A stretch of DNA of 64,000 nt. Origin: Daldinia sp. FL1419. Lineage: Eukaryota > Ascomycota > Sordariomycetes > Xylariales > Hypoxylaceae. The notes beneath the pieces are model-generated. The model searched no databases, was not told the DNA's origin, and saw nothing but the letters and a program-made list of their open reading frames with translations. The position numbers were made by a program, and so were the translations under genes. Every line of letters starts with the position of its first letter. The stretch's first letter is position 1. Below, piece after piece: positions 12,358 to 23,439 of this stretch. The stretch is from positions 248,001 to 312,000 of the forward strand of contig MU623346.1 in the NCBI GenBank assembly GCA_025201765.1. The letters run 5' to 3'.

Positions 12358-13810
12358 TTATGATTTCTCGTCACCAGCGTTGTTAGATATAAAATCTGAT
12401 ATAGCCTCGAAGTATCCCTCTTCTAATACACTAGAATTATGATCGCCACCCGGTAGAGGTTTCCATATCTTTGTGGGTGTAGTAGCTAACTCGTATAGCT
12501 TCCTCATGTGGGAAGGTCTAAGAGACATGTGACGTTAGCCGACAAATCAGCTGAGCTTTTCAACTGAGACATGCCAAGTCCCACCGCGTGGAGGGGCTCT
12601 ACATCAGGAACAATGGCTTTAATCTATGCTCCAAAGGGAGCTCAGCTTGTGTGGATGGTATGTCTTGAACCATCACATGGCTTCTCTATCCCATAATAAT
12701 AATAAAATAAAAAATAAAAAAATAAAAAAGGGGAAGGGCAAGGAATGAACGTGATGTTAACTTACGGGACGATCTCATCTTGAAGACCACTTAAGAATAA
12801 GATGGGGACTTCTGTAATAGAAGGCAAAATAGATTCGCTTGGCCAGACTTGGTGACACAACATGGTCAAATACTTTGCTGGGGGTATGACGGATGGAATC
12901 AACGATCGCATGGAGAGAAATGTATTCTCCAGTATTAAACCAACAATGTCTCCCGCATGTTGGTTCTTGGCGACCAACTTAATACTGACGGCTCCTCCTA
13001 AACTTTGCCCGTAAACAACAAGCTTATGACTACTTGTTTCGGCTCGATTTCGTAGATAATCTAAGGCAGTCTGGGCGTCAATGGCGATTCCCTTCTCGTC
13101 TGGCTCCCCGGTTGATAAACCATAGCCCCGGTACTCCAGCATGAAAACATTACAACCGATATAATTGATAAGCATGCGAGCTATGGGTAGTCGGTGTCCG
13201 ATATTGCCAGCATTACCGTGAAACATTATAATAGTACATTTTGAGTTACGACCGCCTTTCTTGCCGCGTATATAGAATGCCGACAGCTTCTCGCCATCGT
13301 TGGTAGGTATAACTAGTTCTTCAAAATCTTTGATACCGAATTGCGAAGGTCGGGGTACGTCAGTTCGAGCATTCTGGGGCATGTGGGACGGGTATATTAG
13401 CGCTCTATAAGGGGGGTTAAAGTAGGGTTGGTTAGTTTTCTGTAGCTGATGATATACGTTATACGTTCGAACCGGAGGGGTGGGTAGTATATTGGTATAT
13501 CGACCGGGCAATGCTCACTTTTGCTTGAAGTATAATAGGGTAGTCAAGACAGCAGCGACACCCTGGGTGACATTTGTTAGCTCAGCTGCGGCTCGGCACT
13601 GTTTGGCAATGGCGATTTGCGTGTTTCGACATGCCCGGACGAACTTCGAAGTAGACGAGGTAGATGCCGAAGACTGAAAGGAGGATGAGCGTGAAGGCAT
13701 ACCGTGGAGGCCAAAGCTGGCAAACGCATGTAAGCGGCCACGGTACAAAGGAGCGAGGCGGCCTGCTCCAGATAGCTCAATTGTGACGATGATGCTCCTG
13801 AAGGAGACAT
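12358..13810 (-). CDS. bem46: Bem46-like alpha/beta hydrolase (ABHD13/Bem46 family)
   Basis: Four exons (13703-13810, 13519-13562, 12766-13404, 12358-12517) give 316 aa. The introns have clear branch points (GAGCTAAC, AACTAACC). The last intron is 248 nt and AT-rich. The joined N-terminus has a hydrophobic segment ending LLYFKQK-ALIYPSHMP, the characteristic Bem46 start. Then follow FHGNAGNIGHR (oxyanion turn), LEYRGYGLS, the nucleophile motif GQSLGG, the Asp region SGLQDEIVPPSHM and the C-terminal GGDHN with the presumed catalytic His. The N-terminal segment implies membrane anchoring, probably at the ER or cell periphery as reported for fungal Bem46. The family has been tied to polarity and ascospore germination; the chemical substrate is not known. 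Single-exon readings of this locus miss both the N-terminal anchor and the catalytic His. Confidence 0.93.
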
Positions 13811-14903
13811 GGCCTAACCAAAGTAGCCCGGACTTTTTTAGTTTCTAGGAGAAAGAAAAAGAGAGAGAAAAAGAACCGGAGATATGAAAGAATTGCTTAT
13901 ACTATTATGTACGGTATTGGTCAAAATACATGAAACGCACAAAAGGAGTACCTAGGGGAAGCTTGCATACGGTTCGTTGTGGACAGGTGGAGCGGAGGGT
14001 CTTTGACTTGCTCAACTCGGTCGACTTCGCGGGTCTTGGGACTTTGGGAATTGATGACGGGAATATCGGGCAGGGGGGTTTGTTGGGTCTTTGTCACTTG
14101 AAAAGTCTTGGAAGCAAAAGAACGTCCAGTTGGAAAAAATCTAAAACAACCGCGAACCACGGGTTGAGCCACAGTAGCCACGGTCTAAAGCTTGTTAGAG
14201 TTCGCTAAGCTCAAAGTTGCTTGCTTGCTAGGTCACTAGCTTCAAGATACATCAGTACATGCTAACCGCTTCTTTCCTAGACCTCAATTACCATTGAGTT
14301 TTAAACTAGACTTCTTTTCGAGGCGGTCGATTACGGCTGGATGGATTCGTTGGACAGGTATTGAAGTCTCACTTCCACCAGACCCTAGGTAGGTAGGTAC
14401 CCTTTCCTGTCTTCCTACCTATCTTTCGCCCTACCTTTGAATGTTTTCATCACGATTTTTCTGCTGGTCTTACGACCACTCCAGGTCTCGTGTAATGTAC
14501 CTCACGTAATTACCGATCTCTAAATGAAAGGGCGATCGTTTATATATCCCCGCGCCTAGCTATCAATATATCTAATTTGGACGTGGTCAGATGAGCTAGG
14601 ATAGTCGAGTTTCATTGAAAGAGAGGCATGCATCTTGTGTCAATTCATTTTATATTCTAAACATCTGGACTCAATACCAGCGCACGACGTATTTCTATGA
14701 TTTTAGTACCTTGATCACGAGACGGAATAATTATACGTAGAACACAGACTACATAGGTACCTACATGAACGTACCTAACGGTTAGGTAGGATACCGTGAT
14801 ATGTAATATGGACCTATACATAGTACATACAAGCGCCAGGTCCCCCAATCTTAGCGTCCGCGACGGTTTTGGATTCAAATATACAACACTAGGATATATC
14901 TCA
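13811..14903. other. Intergenic, left flank of MITE copy 1
   Basis: No gene recognised. Pyrimidine/purine-rich stretches and GGTA-type microsatellite (around 14388 and 14755-14790). Probable promoter of the Bem46-like gene on the left. Confidence 0.55.
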
Positions 14904-15343
14904 TAACGTGCCGCACAAGTCAACCGATCAAACAAGTCAACCGATCAGCCGAAATATAACCGAAAATCAAAGAAATTTAAAAATCGTAACTTTACGAATT
15001 CTTAATCTTATTTTTTTTAAATTTTAATATATTTTATATTATATAAGTCTAATATCATAAAAAAATTGAAAAATTTCTCCTGGGGGTATAGAAGAAGTTA
15101 GTTAAAATATCAACTGTTTTAGACCCACTTTTCTGTTTTTTATTTTTAATAAATTGAAAAAAATCGTACAAAATTTAGAAAAAATATTGTAATTATTATT
15201 TTTAAAAGAGGTATTCAAATCTTCAAACCGATTTTTGATACGATTTTTTTTGAATAGAACGCACGTTTACGCACAGACGTATTTTGTATGTATTTTCGCT
15301 GATCGGTTGACTTGTTTGATCGGTTGACTTGTGGGGTACGTTA
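14904..15343. mobile_element. MITE, copy 1 (TA-flanked, about 440 bp)
   Basis: The ends are inverted repeats of about 46 bp, beginning TAACGTGCCGCACAAG on the left and ending CTTGTGGGGTACGTTA on the right, with two mismatches. Each terminal repeat contains a tandem pair of the 15-mer CAAGTCAACCGATCA. The TA at each edge is compatible with a Tc1/mariner-type TA target duplication. The interior is AT-rich and non-coding, so this is a non-autonomous element. A sister copy lies at 44988-45426. The copies differ mainly by transitions, many of CpA/TpA type. Confidence 0.85.
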
Positions 15344-17689
15344 TTCATTGGTTGGCAATTTCAATGCCGTCCCGTTCCTGGCCTGTCTCTTACTTTTTAC
15401 CTTAGGTAGTATTAGTATGAGAGTCGGCTCTTCTCGAATCTCACACAACTACTAGCTTAGGAATATATCGTCCCTTGGGATAATACCAAAACATGGGTCG
15501 ACTTATTGACCTACCTGATTTGTGCCGTTACATGCATTAACCGTCGTAAATGACGAACGTTATGCGCGTCGGTTCTACTCTACCAATGTCAAGCAAAGGG
15601 ATGTTATATCTTATCTAGAATAAGCACTTAAGACTGCACCTAAGACTACCTAGATAATTAATATTGCCTCCCCTTAAGGCTATATATAATCATACCTATG
15701 ATGTAGGTCTTCCCTTGGGTACAGGATATTGGGTACGGATGGATATGTTGGTACATAATGTACGTAAGGCGTCTAACCCCGGGCGTAGGTACCTTACCTT
15801 AGCTACATGTATGCAGCATGCTTGACTTTTAAGATAGACCAATCAGCTTGCTTGTTACTTCCAATTCTAAGACTACCCTGGACATTGCTGCAGCTGTAGC
15901 GTCTGCTGACAGCTGCCCCATCTCGGTAACCGTCCGGCCCCAATTGAAGTGACCCGCAGCGCATAACGCAACGGCGCCCAACGCGAAAAACTTCAACGCA
16001 ATTTTGCACATTTGCACACCCGAGGTCTTAAAAAAATTCTGTCGCAAGAATTTTGTGATTCCCCATTGTTGGGTTGCAAGATAATTATTCTCGTTTAGCT
16101 TTTGAGCCGAAAATTTTCTATACCTTTTATAAACCTCTTGTTTACTCCAATTCCGTCCCTGGCAAACTCCGCCTCTAATTCCTTTTAATTCCTTTTCCGC
16201 GGTCCTATCATAAGTCAGCTTGCAACTCTGTTACCCCGGAACAAGATCGCTTGCTGTTCTAATAATAAAAAAAGAGAGAGAGCCTTGCCCTTGGGGCGTT
16301 AATTGACTGCCCAAGCCTACTTTCGGCCCCGATTGGGATTTTGGGTTGTTAGGACCGAACACACGCAGTTTTTCTTTTTTCTCTAATCTTCTTCGCTGGC
16401 ATCTTGCTACAGCTAAGTAAGAAGAGTCATACTTGATTGCCCGATTGTACAACTCGGTGTCTAGGACGATATACGTTGTGAGCCGCATAAGGTCGAAGAA
16501 TAATTGAACCGGAAAGTGTGTTGTTTTCCAAGACGTGCAACATCTACAAATCGTGGAACCTCGAGCAAAGAAAAAGCAAGACGCCACGCACAATAGTCGT
16601 GGATCTGAATACAATCCTGTCATACGGGAAAGGAACGCGCCGTCTATCATTACTATATCGTTCCCGAGTTTGGAATTCCAGATCCTGATCAGCCGGATTC
16701 CTTCTTCTGGCCTATCAACGTCGACGCTCTTGTCCCGACATCGCCCATTTCTTCTTTCACTTATCTGACGTTGCAACGCTTGCACTGCCATCTTCTGCAT
16801 CTGCAGTCCCCGAGAAAACAAAAAGAGGCAAAACAAAAAATATCAACAAATTTAAATCTCAACCACTCACGGCCAAGTTATACGCACGAAATCGTGCAGC
16901 TGCGCGCCAATCAGCATCTTGCATATCCGACAGCACATCACATCTAGACCACTTAGAAACATGGTTTCTTTCTCGTGTGAGGTAATATTGCCAATTCCAT
17001 CAATTTGACCCCCTCCAAAGATTCCAAGGGACCCAGTGTACCTGACATCACGGTCCTTTGCCCTTCGCGATCAACCCTCCCTTCTGGTATCTTCTGGCTT
17101 CTCCTTTTATTCCCTTTTCGAGCAACACGACGTTTCGCGTTGCGTTGCCCCCCTTTAGCCCTCCAGATCTCGTTCGCGCCATCCCTCCCGATCACCATAC
17201 ACTCACCAGACATTCATCATACATCCACCACACATAACCAATACATCACCTGGGCATTGACCATCCACCATCCTTCACACCCACCTATTCTTACCCCCCC
17301 TGTTTATATTTACCCCATAATATTGGAACCGCCGCTCTGTCTCGTCTCCTGATCTCGCCCACCCCTCTGCCCCTCCAACCAGATAAAACACACGCCCCTG
17401 AAACCAATTGCGTTCGCCCGCATCCCTCATCGCATCTTTTAAACCCACTATCTCTTTGCATTGTATTTCTATCAGTCTAACCCGACCTCTTCTCCCCACA
17501 GGCTTGTGGTGATGTTTTAACCAAAAAGAAACTCGACCCACATCGAAATCGTTGTTACGACGCTTCCTTTACCTGCATTGATTGTATGGTACACTTTTAC
17601 GGAACCGAGTATCGCGCGCATAGTGTAGGTCGCAGTCTATCATCTCGGCTGAGCCAAATCAATCTAATATATATCTCCGTCAGAGTTGC
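15344..17689. other. Intergenic and probable 5' leader
   Basis: No gene I can support. A 201-codon minus-strand ORF at 16231-16836 shows no family features. The right end (about 17000-17680) is strongly C/T-rich on the plus strand, typical of a fungal promoter and 5' leader for the gene starting at 17690. Confidence 0.55.
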
Positions 17690-18871
17690 ATGTCCGAAGA
17701 ACAAAAATACCAGGGTGCCCTATACAAACCTAAGAGACAAAAAGCTAACGCTGTCGAATCCCACGGTCAAACCGAAACTATGGCTCACAACGCTTATGTC
17801 GAAGACGTAACGGAGTACGAAGACTTCCGGCAATACGAAGTTCATGATAATGAAGACGGACATGCCGGAACCATGCCACCACCGGAAGCACCTACTCCCC
17901 CCCCTGCTGCTTCTGATGATCCTAATGTGAACGTCTTCGATTTTCTGGATACCCCAACTGTTTCCAACGTCAACCTACAGTTCTTTAGTAACCCTGTGCC
18001 ACCTAGTGGGGGTCGACAACTTGTACGCTTTGAGAAGGAGGCGGAAGATTACGTAGACTCAACAGAATATATGGTCGACGACGGGCCAGCGGTCCATTAC
18101 GGAACTGCCGTCGTTAGCGCATTTGGGACACCGGCATCCAAGCTTCAGCGAAGGAAAACGAAAGATAGCGACGAGAAGAAGACTAAGAAACGCAAGCAAC
18201 TACATATCGAGACGCCTGGTCCTTTGATGATAGAAGGGCCGCGCGGCGACGAAGAGATGACTGATGCGCCGCCTGTATTGCACTCGGGCTTGACTGGAGG
18301 CCTAAATCGTATGATGCGTCCATCTCAATTTCCTCCGTCGCCCGACTACTCCGGAGGTGACGGCGCCGAGAAGTCACCAACGATCCCCGTTAAAAAGACG
18401 AAGCACAAGTCCCACAAGTCTCATAGCTCTAAGCCTAGTCGGACGGATACGATTAGCGGCCTCAAGGCCTTCATATCGGGAACTTCTAAGTCCAAGGTGT
18501 CCAAGAAGCGCAAGCAATCATCCGACAAAGACAAAAAGGAGAAGAAATCGAAACATCACCACCGATCAAGTTCCGAAAAGACCCCTAAGTTAATCGAATA
18601 CAAAACGAAGTCAGCAGATGAAAAGGACGGAGAGTCGGGTCAGATAATCCTCTACCGACCGAGATCTGATCTGTTCCTTAGCTTATGCAACAAGGGCCCG
18701 GAAAGTGAACGGGGCTGCAGCGTAAACAAGGCCCTGAAGAGGTACCACCGTGAACGATCAGAGTCAGGTACCAGCTTGGGCAAGTCAGTGGAAGAGAAGG
18801 AGCTCTGGCGGTCGTTACGAATGCGTCGTAACGAACGTGGAGAAATTGTTCTGTTCTCAGTCGAAGTGTGA
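17690..18871 (+). CDS. Lysine-rich conserved fungal protein, probably nuclear
   Basis: Single-exon ORF of 393 aa. I do not recognise a named domain. The first 120 residues are acidic and Pro-rich. The middle contains basic clusters (KKTKKRKQ, KKTKHKSHKSHSSK, SKKRKQSSDKDKKEKKSK) that look like nuclear-localisation or nucleic-acid-contact segments. Two parts look like folded or conserved motifs: HSGLTGGLNRMM in the middle, and a C-terminal block starting SVNKALKRYHRER and including EKELWRSLRMRRNERGEIVLF. A second in-frame ATG at 17780 is an alternative start. A nuclear scaffold or chromatin/RNA-associated role is only an inference from composition. The gene has a long C/T-rich leader and lies beside PEX10 (convergent). 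Confidence 0.75.
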   Translation: MSEEQKYQGALYKPKRQKANAVESHGQTETMAHNAYVEDVTEYEDFRQYEVHDNEDGHAGTMPPPEAPTPPPAASDDPNVNVFDFLDTPTVSNVNLQFFSNPVPPSGGRQLVRFEKEAEDYVDSTEYMVDDGPAVHYGTAVVSAFGTPASKLQRRKTKDSDEKKTKKRKQLHIETPGPLMIEGPRGDEEMTDAPPVLHSGLTGGLNRMMRPSQFPPSPDYSGGDGAEKSPTIPVKKTKHKSHKSHSSKPSRTDTISGLKAFISGTSKSKVSKKRKQSSDKDKKEKKSKHHHRSSSEKTPKLIEYKTKSADEKDGESGQIILYRPRSDLFLSLCNKGPESERGCSVNKALKRYHRERSESGTSLGKSVEEKELWRSLRMRRNERGEIVLFSVEV

Positions 18872-19405
18872 ACATGTGCCAACGATGTATTGAAGAAAAG
18901 AGTAAATGGCGTTCTGACCGGGTTGATTTTTTTTTTGTTTGGGAAATTAATGTGATACCTACGTGCGGAACGGTGGTTTGGGGGGAAAATGGGGAAGGGC
19001 GGGCAATCTAGGATCTGTCGGTTTCCTCCTGCACGGAAACTTGACTGCTTCTGAGCTGGTCTTGAAGCCTCATTATAGAGGAGGTTCTTGTAGGGAATAG
19101 CAGAGCGGATCAGATCGGCTCGGATTGGTTATCGGTATGTCATCACCACCTGTACGTTTTCTTGTATGTCCTTTGCAAGTGTTTGAGTATGGGCAACGCA
19201 AATAATGCGGAGGGTTTAAGGGGATGGCTGGAGAGGCTATTAGAATTTCCGATCATAGAGCATATCTATTGTCTGCAATATATCAATATCGTTAAGTCTT
19301 TTGGCTTCCATTATGGTGAATTTCGTGATGCTATGCTATATTATTACCCCCTGGCTATGACTTTAACAACGCTTGCTTCTTCCCGTATCGCACATATTCA
19401 TCCTA
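18872..19405. other. Convergent intergenic region
   Basis: Space between the 3' ends of the lysine-rich gene and PEX10. A T-run at about 18928-18938 could serve 3'-end formation. No further gene seen. Confidence 0.6.
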
Positions 19406-20635
19406 TTAAATAGCCCGCAGAGGTAGGATATGCTGGACCAGAGCCTCGCGACGACATAACGGACACTCAGGCTTCTCGCGAACCCAATCGCCGATGCAGG
19501 ACCAGCAGAAAACGTGACCGCATGGCGTAGCAGACGGATCCTTTAGCTCCTCAAGACATAAGGTACACTTTCGCTGCTGCGTGCCCTTGATCCAGCGCAT
19601 GCCCTTCTCGTCAGACAAGTCATATCGAGCATTCCCCGTCCCCCCCGGCGGTGCGGGCGTATGCGTCACAGCCAAAACGTTGATACGATGGGGGCCCTGG
19701 GCCGCTCCCGCCGCCGTCGAAAGGAGTAATTCGTTGTTGGACGTATACGCGTTATCATCCAACGACACAGCCAAGATCCCACCCCGAACCCTCTCGGTAC
19801 TAGCAGGCAAGGCGGGAGCCGGAGCTACAGACGCAAACGCAGTACGGATGTGCAGGTAGCCCTGGACGGCCATCTGGACGGTCAACAGGACGCCGAGAAG
19901 CTCGTAGCCGGCGCGGTCCGAGGACTCGCCGATCTTGCGGGTGAAGACGTAGCGCAGGCCGGCGACGCGCTTCGCGAGCTCGTAGTACGAACCGCCGAAG
20001 TAGAAGAGCGCGAGGCTTATCGCGTGGACGTGGGACTCGGAGGTTAGGGAGGAGAGGTGCGTCAGGAGGTACGCCTGCGCGCGGAATAGCCACGTCTGCC
20101 GCGTCTTGAGCTTCGCGGCGAGGTCCTCGGGGGACGAGTACGGGGATAGCCCGAGGTTGTGTTGGAGGCGGGCGCGCAGGCGGGCGCGGAGCTTGGGGAG
20201 GAGGCGGGACAGGGTGTACGGCGCGAGGATGCTCCCGGCGATGTACGCTGCGCGGCGGTTCAGCGCGGGTAGGGAGCCGCTCGTGGCTTCGATTTGGACT
20301 AGGCCGCAGTATTCCTCGCCTAGCGTCCGGTTCCCCAAAAGCGTTGTGAGAGAGAGGTACAAGAGGTCGGCGAGGGTGCGGGTTTCGGTCGACCAGGCGT
20401 GTGCGGAGCGGGCGCCGAGGAGACGCCGGTGTAGGTCGCTGAGGTGGTTGGTTACCAGGCCTTGGAAGTAGGCGTCTTTTTGGTGTGCACGGATGATGTC
20501 GGGCGCGAAGGCGTAGGGGTAAGGGGAGGTAGGTGCGGCGGAGGAGAATGGGGATGCAGCTGGTGGTGAGGATGAGGTCGGTTCTAGTGAGGATGGAGGA
20601 GAGACGGTGGGCGGTGGCGCTGTGTCGGTTGCCAT
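19406..20635 (-). CDS. PEX10: Peroxisomal RING ubiquitin ligase PEX10 (peroxin-10)
   Basis: Uninterrupted 409-aa ORF. A Ser/Pro/Ala-rich N-terminus (about 40 residues) precedes the Pex2/Pex12-type N-terminal region ([13 protein letters not shown], a typical Pex10 start), with hydrophobic helices such as [17 protein letters not shown] and [17 protein letters not shown] complete C3HC4 RING occupies the C-terminus (about 355-398): CTLC, C-G-H-V-F-C, SCIGDW, CPLC. Pex10 forms the peroxisomal membrane ubiquitin-ligase complex with Pex2 and Pex12, which ubiquitinates Pex5 for receptor recycling. The GC-rich coding sequence contrasts with AT-rich surroundings, which fits an ordinary conserved gene. 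Confidence 0.95.
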   Translation of the reverse strand: MATDTAPPPTVSPPSSLEPTSSSPPAASPFSSAAPTSPYPYAFAPDIIRAHQKDAYFQGLVTNHLSDLHRRLLGARSAHAWSTETRTLADLLYLSLTTLLGNRTLGEEYCGLVQIEATSGSLPALNRRAAYIAGSILAPYTLSRLLPKLRARLRARLQHNLGLSPYSSPEDLAAKLKTRQTWLFRAQAYLLTHLSSLTSESHVHAISLALFYFGGSYYELAKRVAGLRYVFTRKIGESSDRAGYELLGVLLTVQMAVQGYLHIRTAFASVAPAPALPASTERVRGGILAVSLDDNAYTSNNELLLSTAAGAAQGPHRINVLAVTHTPAPPGGTGNARYDLSDEKGMRWIKGTQQRKCTLCLEELKDPSATPCGHVFCWSCIGDWVREKPECPLCRREALVQHILPLRAI

Positions 20636-21294
20636 TGTGAAGATTATATTATCGTTAGTCGAGATGACATATCAATCGCGGTTATGGATCTTTCGATATA
20701 CTATAATGAATTACGTCGTCGATATTAAGTAGATTATAATACACGTCGTCCCGTTTGTTTGTGAGAAAGTTATAAAGTTATCCGAAGTTTGTAAAGGTCC
20801 AAAAGTAAAGTTTCAAGCTCGTCAATATGTGATGGGGCACCTGCAAGTTTAGCTGAACCTCGGCGATTGGATAACCGTTCTTTACCTCTACCACAGGCTT
20901 AGCCGGCCAGGGGTTTCGGATTTGCTCCAACGCTAGTGTGCGGCAGGGATCCGCGGTACAAAACTTGGGGCTCGTATGTACAGGTTTAGCCTTGTAAGCG
21001 CGCCAAGGTGACGTCGCCAATTTACGTAGTAGTTATACCTACTAATTTCAATTAAGAAAAAAAAAAAAAAAAGTAATTATCTGGCAAGTACCTACGAAAT
21101 AGCAAATAATTGATCGCACTTTAACAATTAACAACAACATTCACAAAATACCTTTTATAAATAAGATATCCTTAACTCAGGATATAATTAATTCGAACCA
21201 GGCAACCCTAACTCGATCCTAGTTAACTAGCGTCCGTCAGGACTCCCGTCACGGAGCGCGTTCTCGATGCTAGGTTCCCAGACTCCGCAGCGTC
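20636..21294. other. Divergent promoter region
   Basis: Between PEX10 (-) and the EXS-domain gene (+), likely carrying both promoters. An 80-codon minus ORF at 20778-21020 has no recognisable features. A-run at about 21056-21071. Confidence 0.6.
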
Positions 21295-22633
21295 ATGGAC
21301 GGTGATCCAGCAGTCGAGTCGGAGCTCGACTCCCTCAGCCTGACCTTTCCCTTGCCGTACCGCGTCGCCTTTATAATCGTCTTAGGTTCGTCCCCGTTAT
21401 ACCTGTCATAGCTCCCACCGATTCCAAATATCAATAGATGCCTGTCTTTATATCTAACAACCAACCAAACAAACAGCGGTCTGGGCCTGGGGCATCAACC
21501 TGCACTACCTCTACCTCGTCGGCATCGACGTGCCCTCGCTAATTCGGTACCCGAGCCGATCCTCGCCGCACCACCCCACGCACCACCTCTCCACCTACCG
21601 TCTCGCCACCGTGCTCTCCTCCTTTCTGCTCTTCGCCCTTTTCGTCTTCTGGGCCTTCACCCACCGCGATCCCGATCTGGTTATAGCATGGCACTGGCTC
21701 CCGCTCCTGTACCTCGGCGTGCTCCTCGGCGTGCTGATCTTCGCCCCCTTCTTCAAGTCTTTGTCTCATAGCGGGCGCACACGCCTCCGCGCTACGCTCC
21801 GCCGTATTAGCGTTGGCGGACTGGCCGAGGCGAAGGACGGGAAGTTTGGCGATATCTTGCTCGCTGATGTCCTGACGAGCTACGCTAAGGTTCTGGCGGA
21901 TCTGTTTGTTGCGCTATGTATGTTCTTCCGATCCGAAGGCGTCGCGACTGCGCGCCCGGACCGTGGGTGCGGAGGCACGTTTGCAGTACCGATGGTTATG
22001 GCTATACCGTCGCTTATCCGTCTGCGCCAGTGTCTCATTGAGTACGGCCGTGTGCGGCGGGGGCGTATTACCGAGACCACGGGTTGGGGCGGGCAACATC
22101 TAGCCAATGCGCTGAAATATTTCACCGCGTTTCCCGTAATAATATTCAGTACGCTGCAGCGGAACTCTACAGGCGGGCAGCCCCCGCCTATTGGGTACTA
22201 TCGAGCGTGGGTTGTGGCTTGTATTGTTAATTCTCTGTACAGTTTCTACTGGGACGTCGCTAAGGATTGGGACTTGACACTATTTGACTCTAGGTCAAGG
22301 AGAGCAACAGACTTAAAGGCGTTCGGTCTACGACGGCGTCTGCATATCGGGCCACCAGTATTATACTACAGTGTCATTGCAATGGACCTACTATTACGAT
22401 GCACGTGGAGCTTGAAGCTAAGCCCGCACCTAGGCCGAATCGCAGATTGGGAGGGATCCATCTTCGTAATCGAACTACTCGAAGTCTTCCGTCGATGGGT
22501 ATGGATTTTTTTCCGTGTTGAAACCGAGTGGATCCGAAATACTAATACCCCTGGTTTCGACACTGGCGATATCGCACTCCCGGATTATCATAATCACAAT
22601 ATTCAAGGACCTAAATATCAGGATGACGGCTAG
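21295..22633 (+). CDS. ERD1: EXS-domain membrane protein, ERD1-like
   Basis: Exon 1 (21295-21385) and exon 2 (21477-22633) give 415 aa. The 91-nt intron uses an unusual GTTCGT donor but a normal TCTAAC branch and CAG acceptor. Splicing joins VAFIIVL to AVWAWGINLHYLYLVGID, the conserved ERD1 start. The protein is polytopic. An N-terminal membrane pair precedes FADVLTSYAKV-like sequence (here LLADVLTSYAKVLADL), then the EXS block with SLIRLRQCLIEY, LANALKYFTAFPVI, YSFYWDVAKDWDL, LEVFRRWVWIFFRVETEW. ERD1 of yeast acts in the Golgi in glycosyltransferase retention and phosphate recycling, and related XPR1/SYG1 proteins export phosphate. Specific transport here is inferred. The EXS domain stands alone; no SPX domain is present, which distinguishes it from SYG1. 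Confidence 0.9.
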
Positions 22634-23205
22634 GAACGGGTTGTTCAGGGTATCGGACCACGCATGCCATACGTGGGCATCAGAAAGGAAGTCTAATGAG
22701 AATTAATAGAACGGCTACGCGTGATTGTGTTTACGCTATGAAGGTTATGAGTATAGAATAGGAGAACGTGTCTGTTCCATAGATGCCCGTGTGTTGGCGT
22801 CATGGTTGCATTGTAGGCGTTGTCTGTTAGACAGGGTATTGTCAAGGAGTAGGTTCGCTACTGATTAGCGGTTAGTATATAGAATATTAGGATACGCTGA
22901 CTAGGCACTTGGTCGATCGAAGCGAATATATATAAGTAAATATACATATACCTATAACATAACAAATCTCTTTAAAACCAAAATTATAGATGCTTCAAAT
23001 ATTAATATAATCAACCGAATATTTATATTCGAGTCCGCGTCGCATCAACGTGGGACGCGATAAGTCTGTAACATGATGCTATATATGTTAACTCTATCAA
23101 CCGTCATCACTCCATATGGGCTCATTTCTCCAGGCCATTGACTTCAATTATTCGTTTCGAATTCATCAGATATGCACGTGACCACCTTTAAGTCCGGTAG
23201 GTCTA
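22634..23205. other. Convergent intergenic region
   Basis: AT-rich, no gene recognised. It separates the 3' ends of the EXS gene and the mannosyltransferase locus. Confidence 0.55.
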
Positions 23206-23439
23206 TAAAACAGCTGCTCCGTGGTATCCAGTTCTTCCCGTCCCATTTCCCCATACGATGGTTTGATATAAGTACACGTACGCCAAAAGCACCGCGAGCG
23301 CCAAGGCTATGCTCTTCCTAGTCACGCATCCAATGCGACTAGCGACCCAGTGGAAATTCGAGAGGAAGTAGTAACAATAGACATAGACAGCCAGAATGCC
23401 GATTGCAGCAACCGTCGACGGCCGCCACGGCGTTCTATA
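23206..23439 (-). other. In-frame hydrophobic extension beyond the GT15 stop
   Basis: Directly after the TAG at 23440-23442, the same frame stays open for 78 codons to a TAG at 23203-23205. It encodes two hydrophobic stretches (STVAAIGILAVYVYCYYFL and SIALALAVLLAYVYLY) separated by a short basic loop. It could be a C-terminal exon reached by an intron I could not place, a readthrough extension, or sequence cut off by a nonsense mutation. Confidence 0.4.

Noticed and set aside
12358..13511. Bem46-like hydrolase as a single ORF of 249 aa starting at 13511
   Set aside because: That start lies inside an intron and the frame lacks the catalytic His; the four-exon model restores both ends.
16231..16836. 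201-codon minus-strand ORF
   Set aside because: Cys/Arg-rich without motif, no conserved-looking block, no supporting splice structure. Most likely chance.
20778..21020. 80-codon minus-strand ORF in the PEX10/EXS divergent promoter
   Set aside because: No family features and no adjoining exon; ordinary promoter space is a better explanation.
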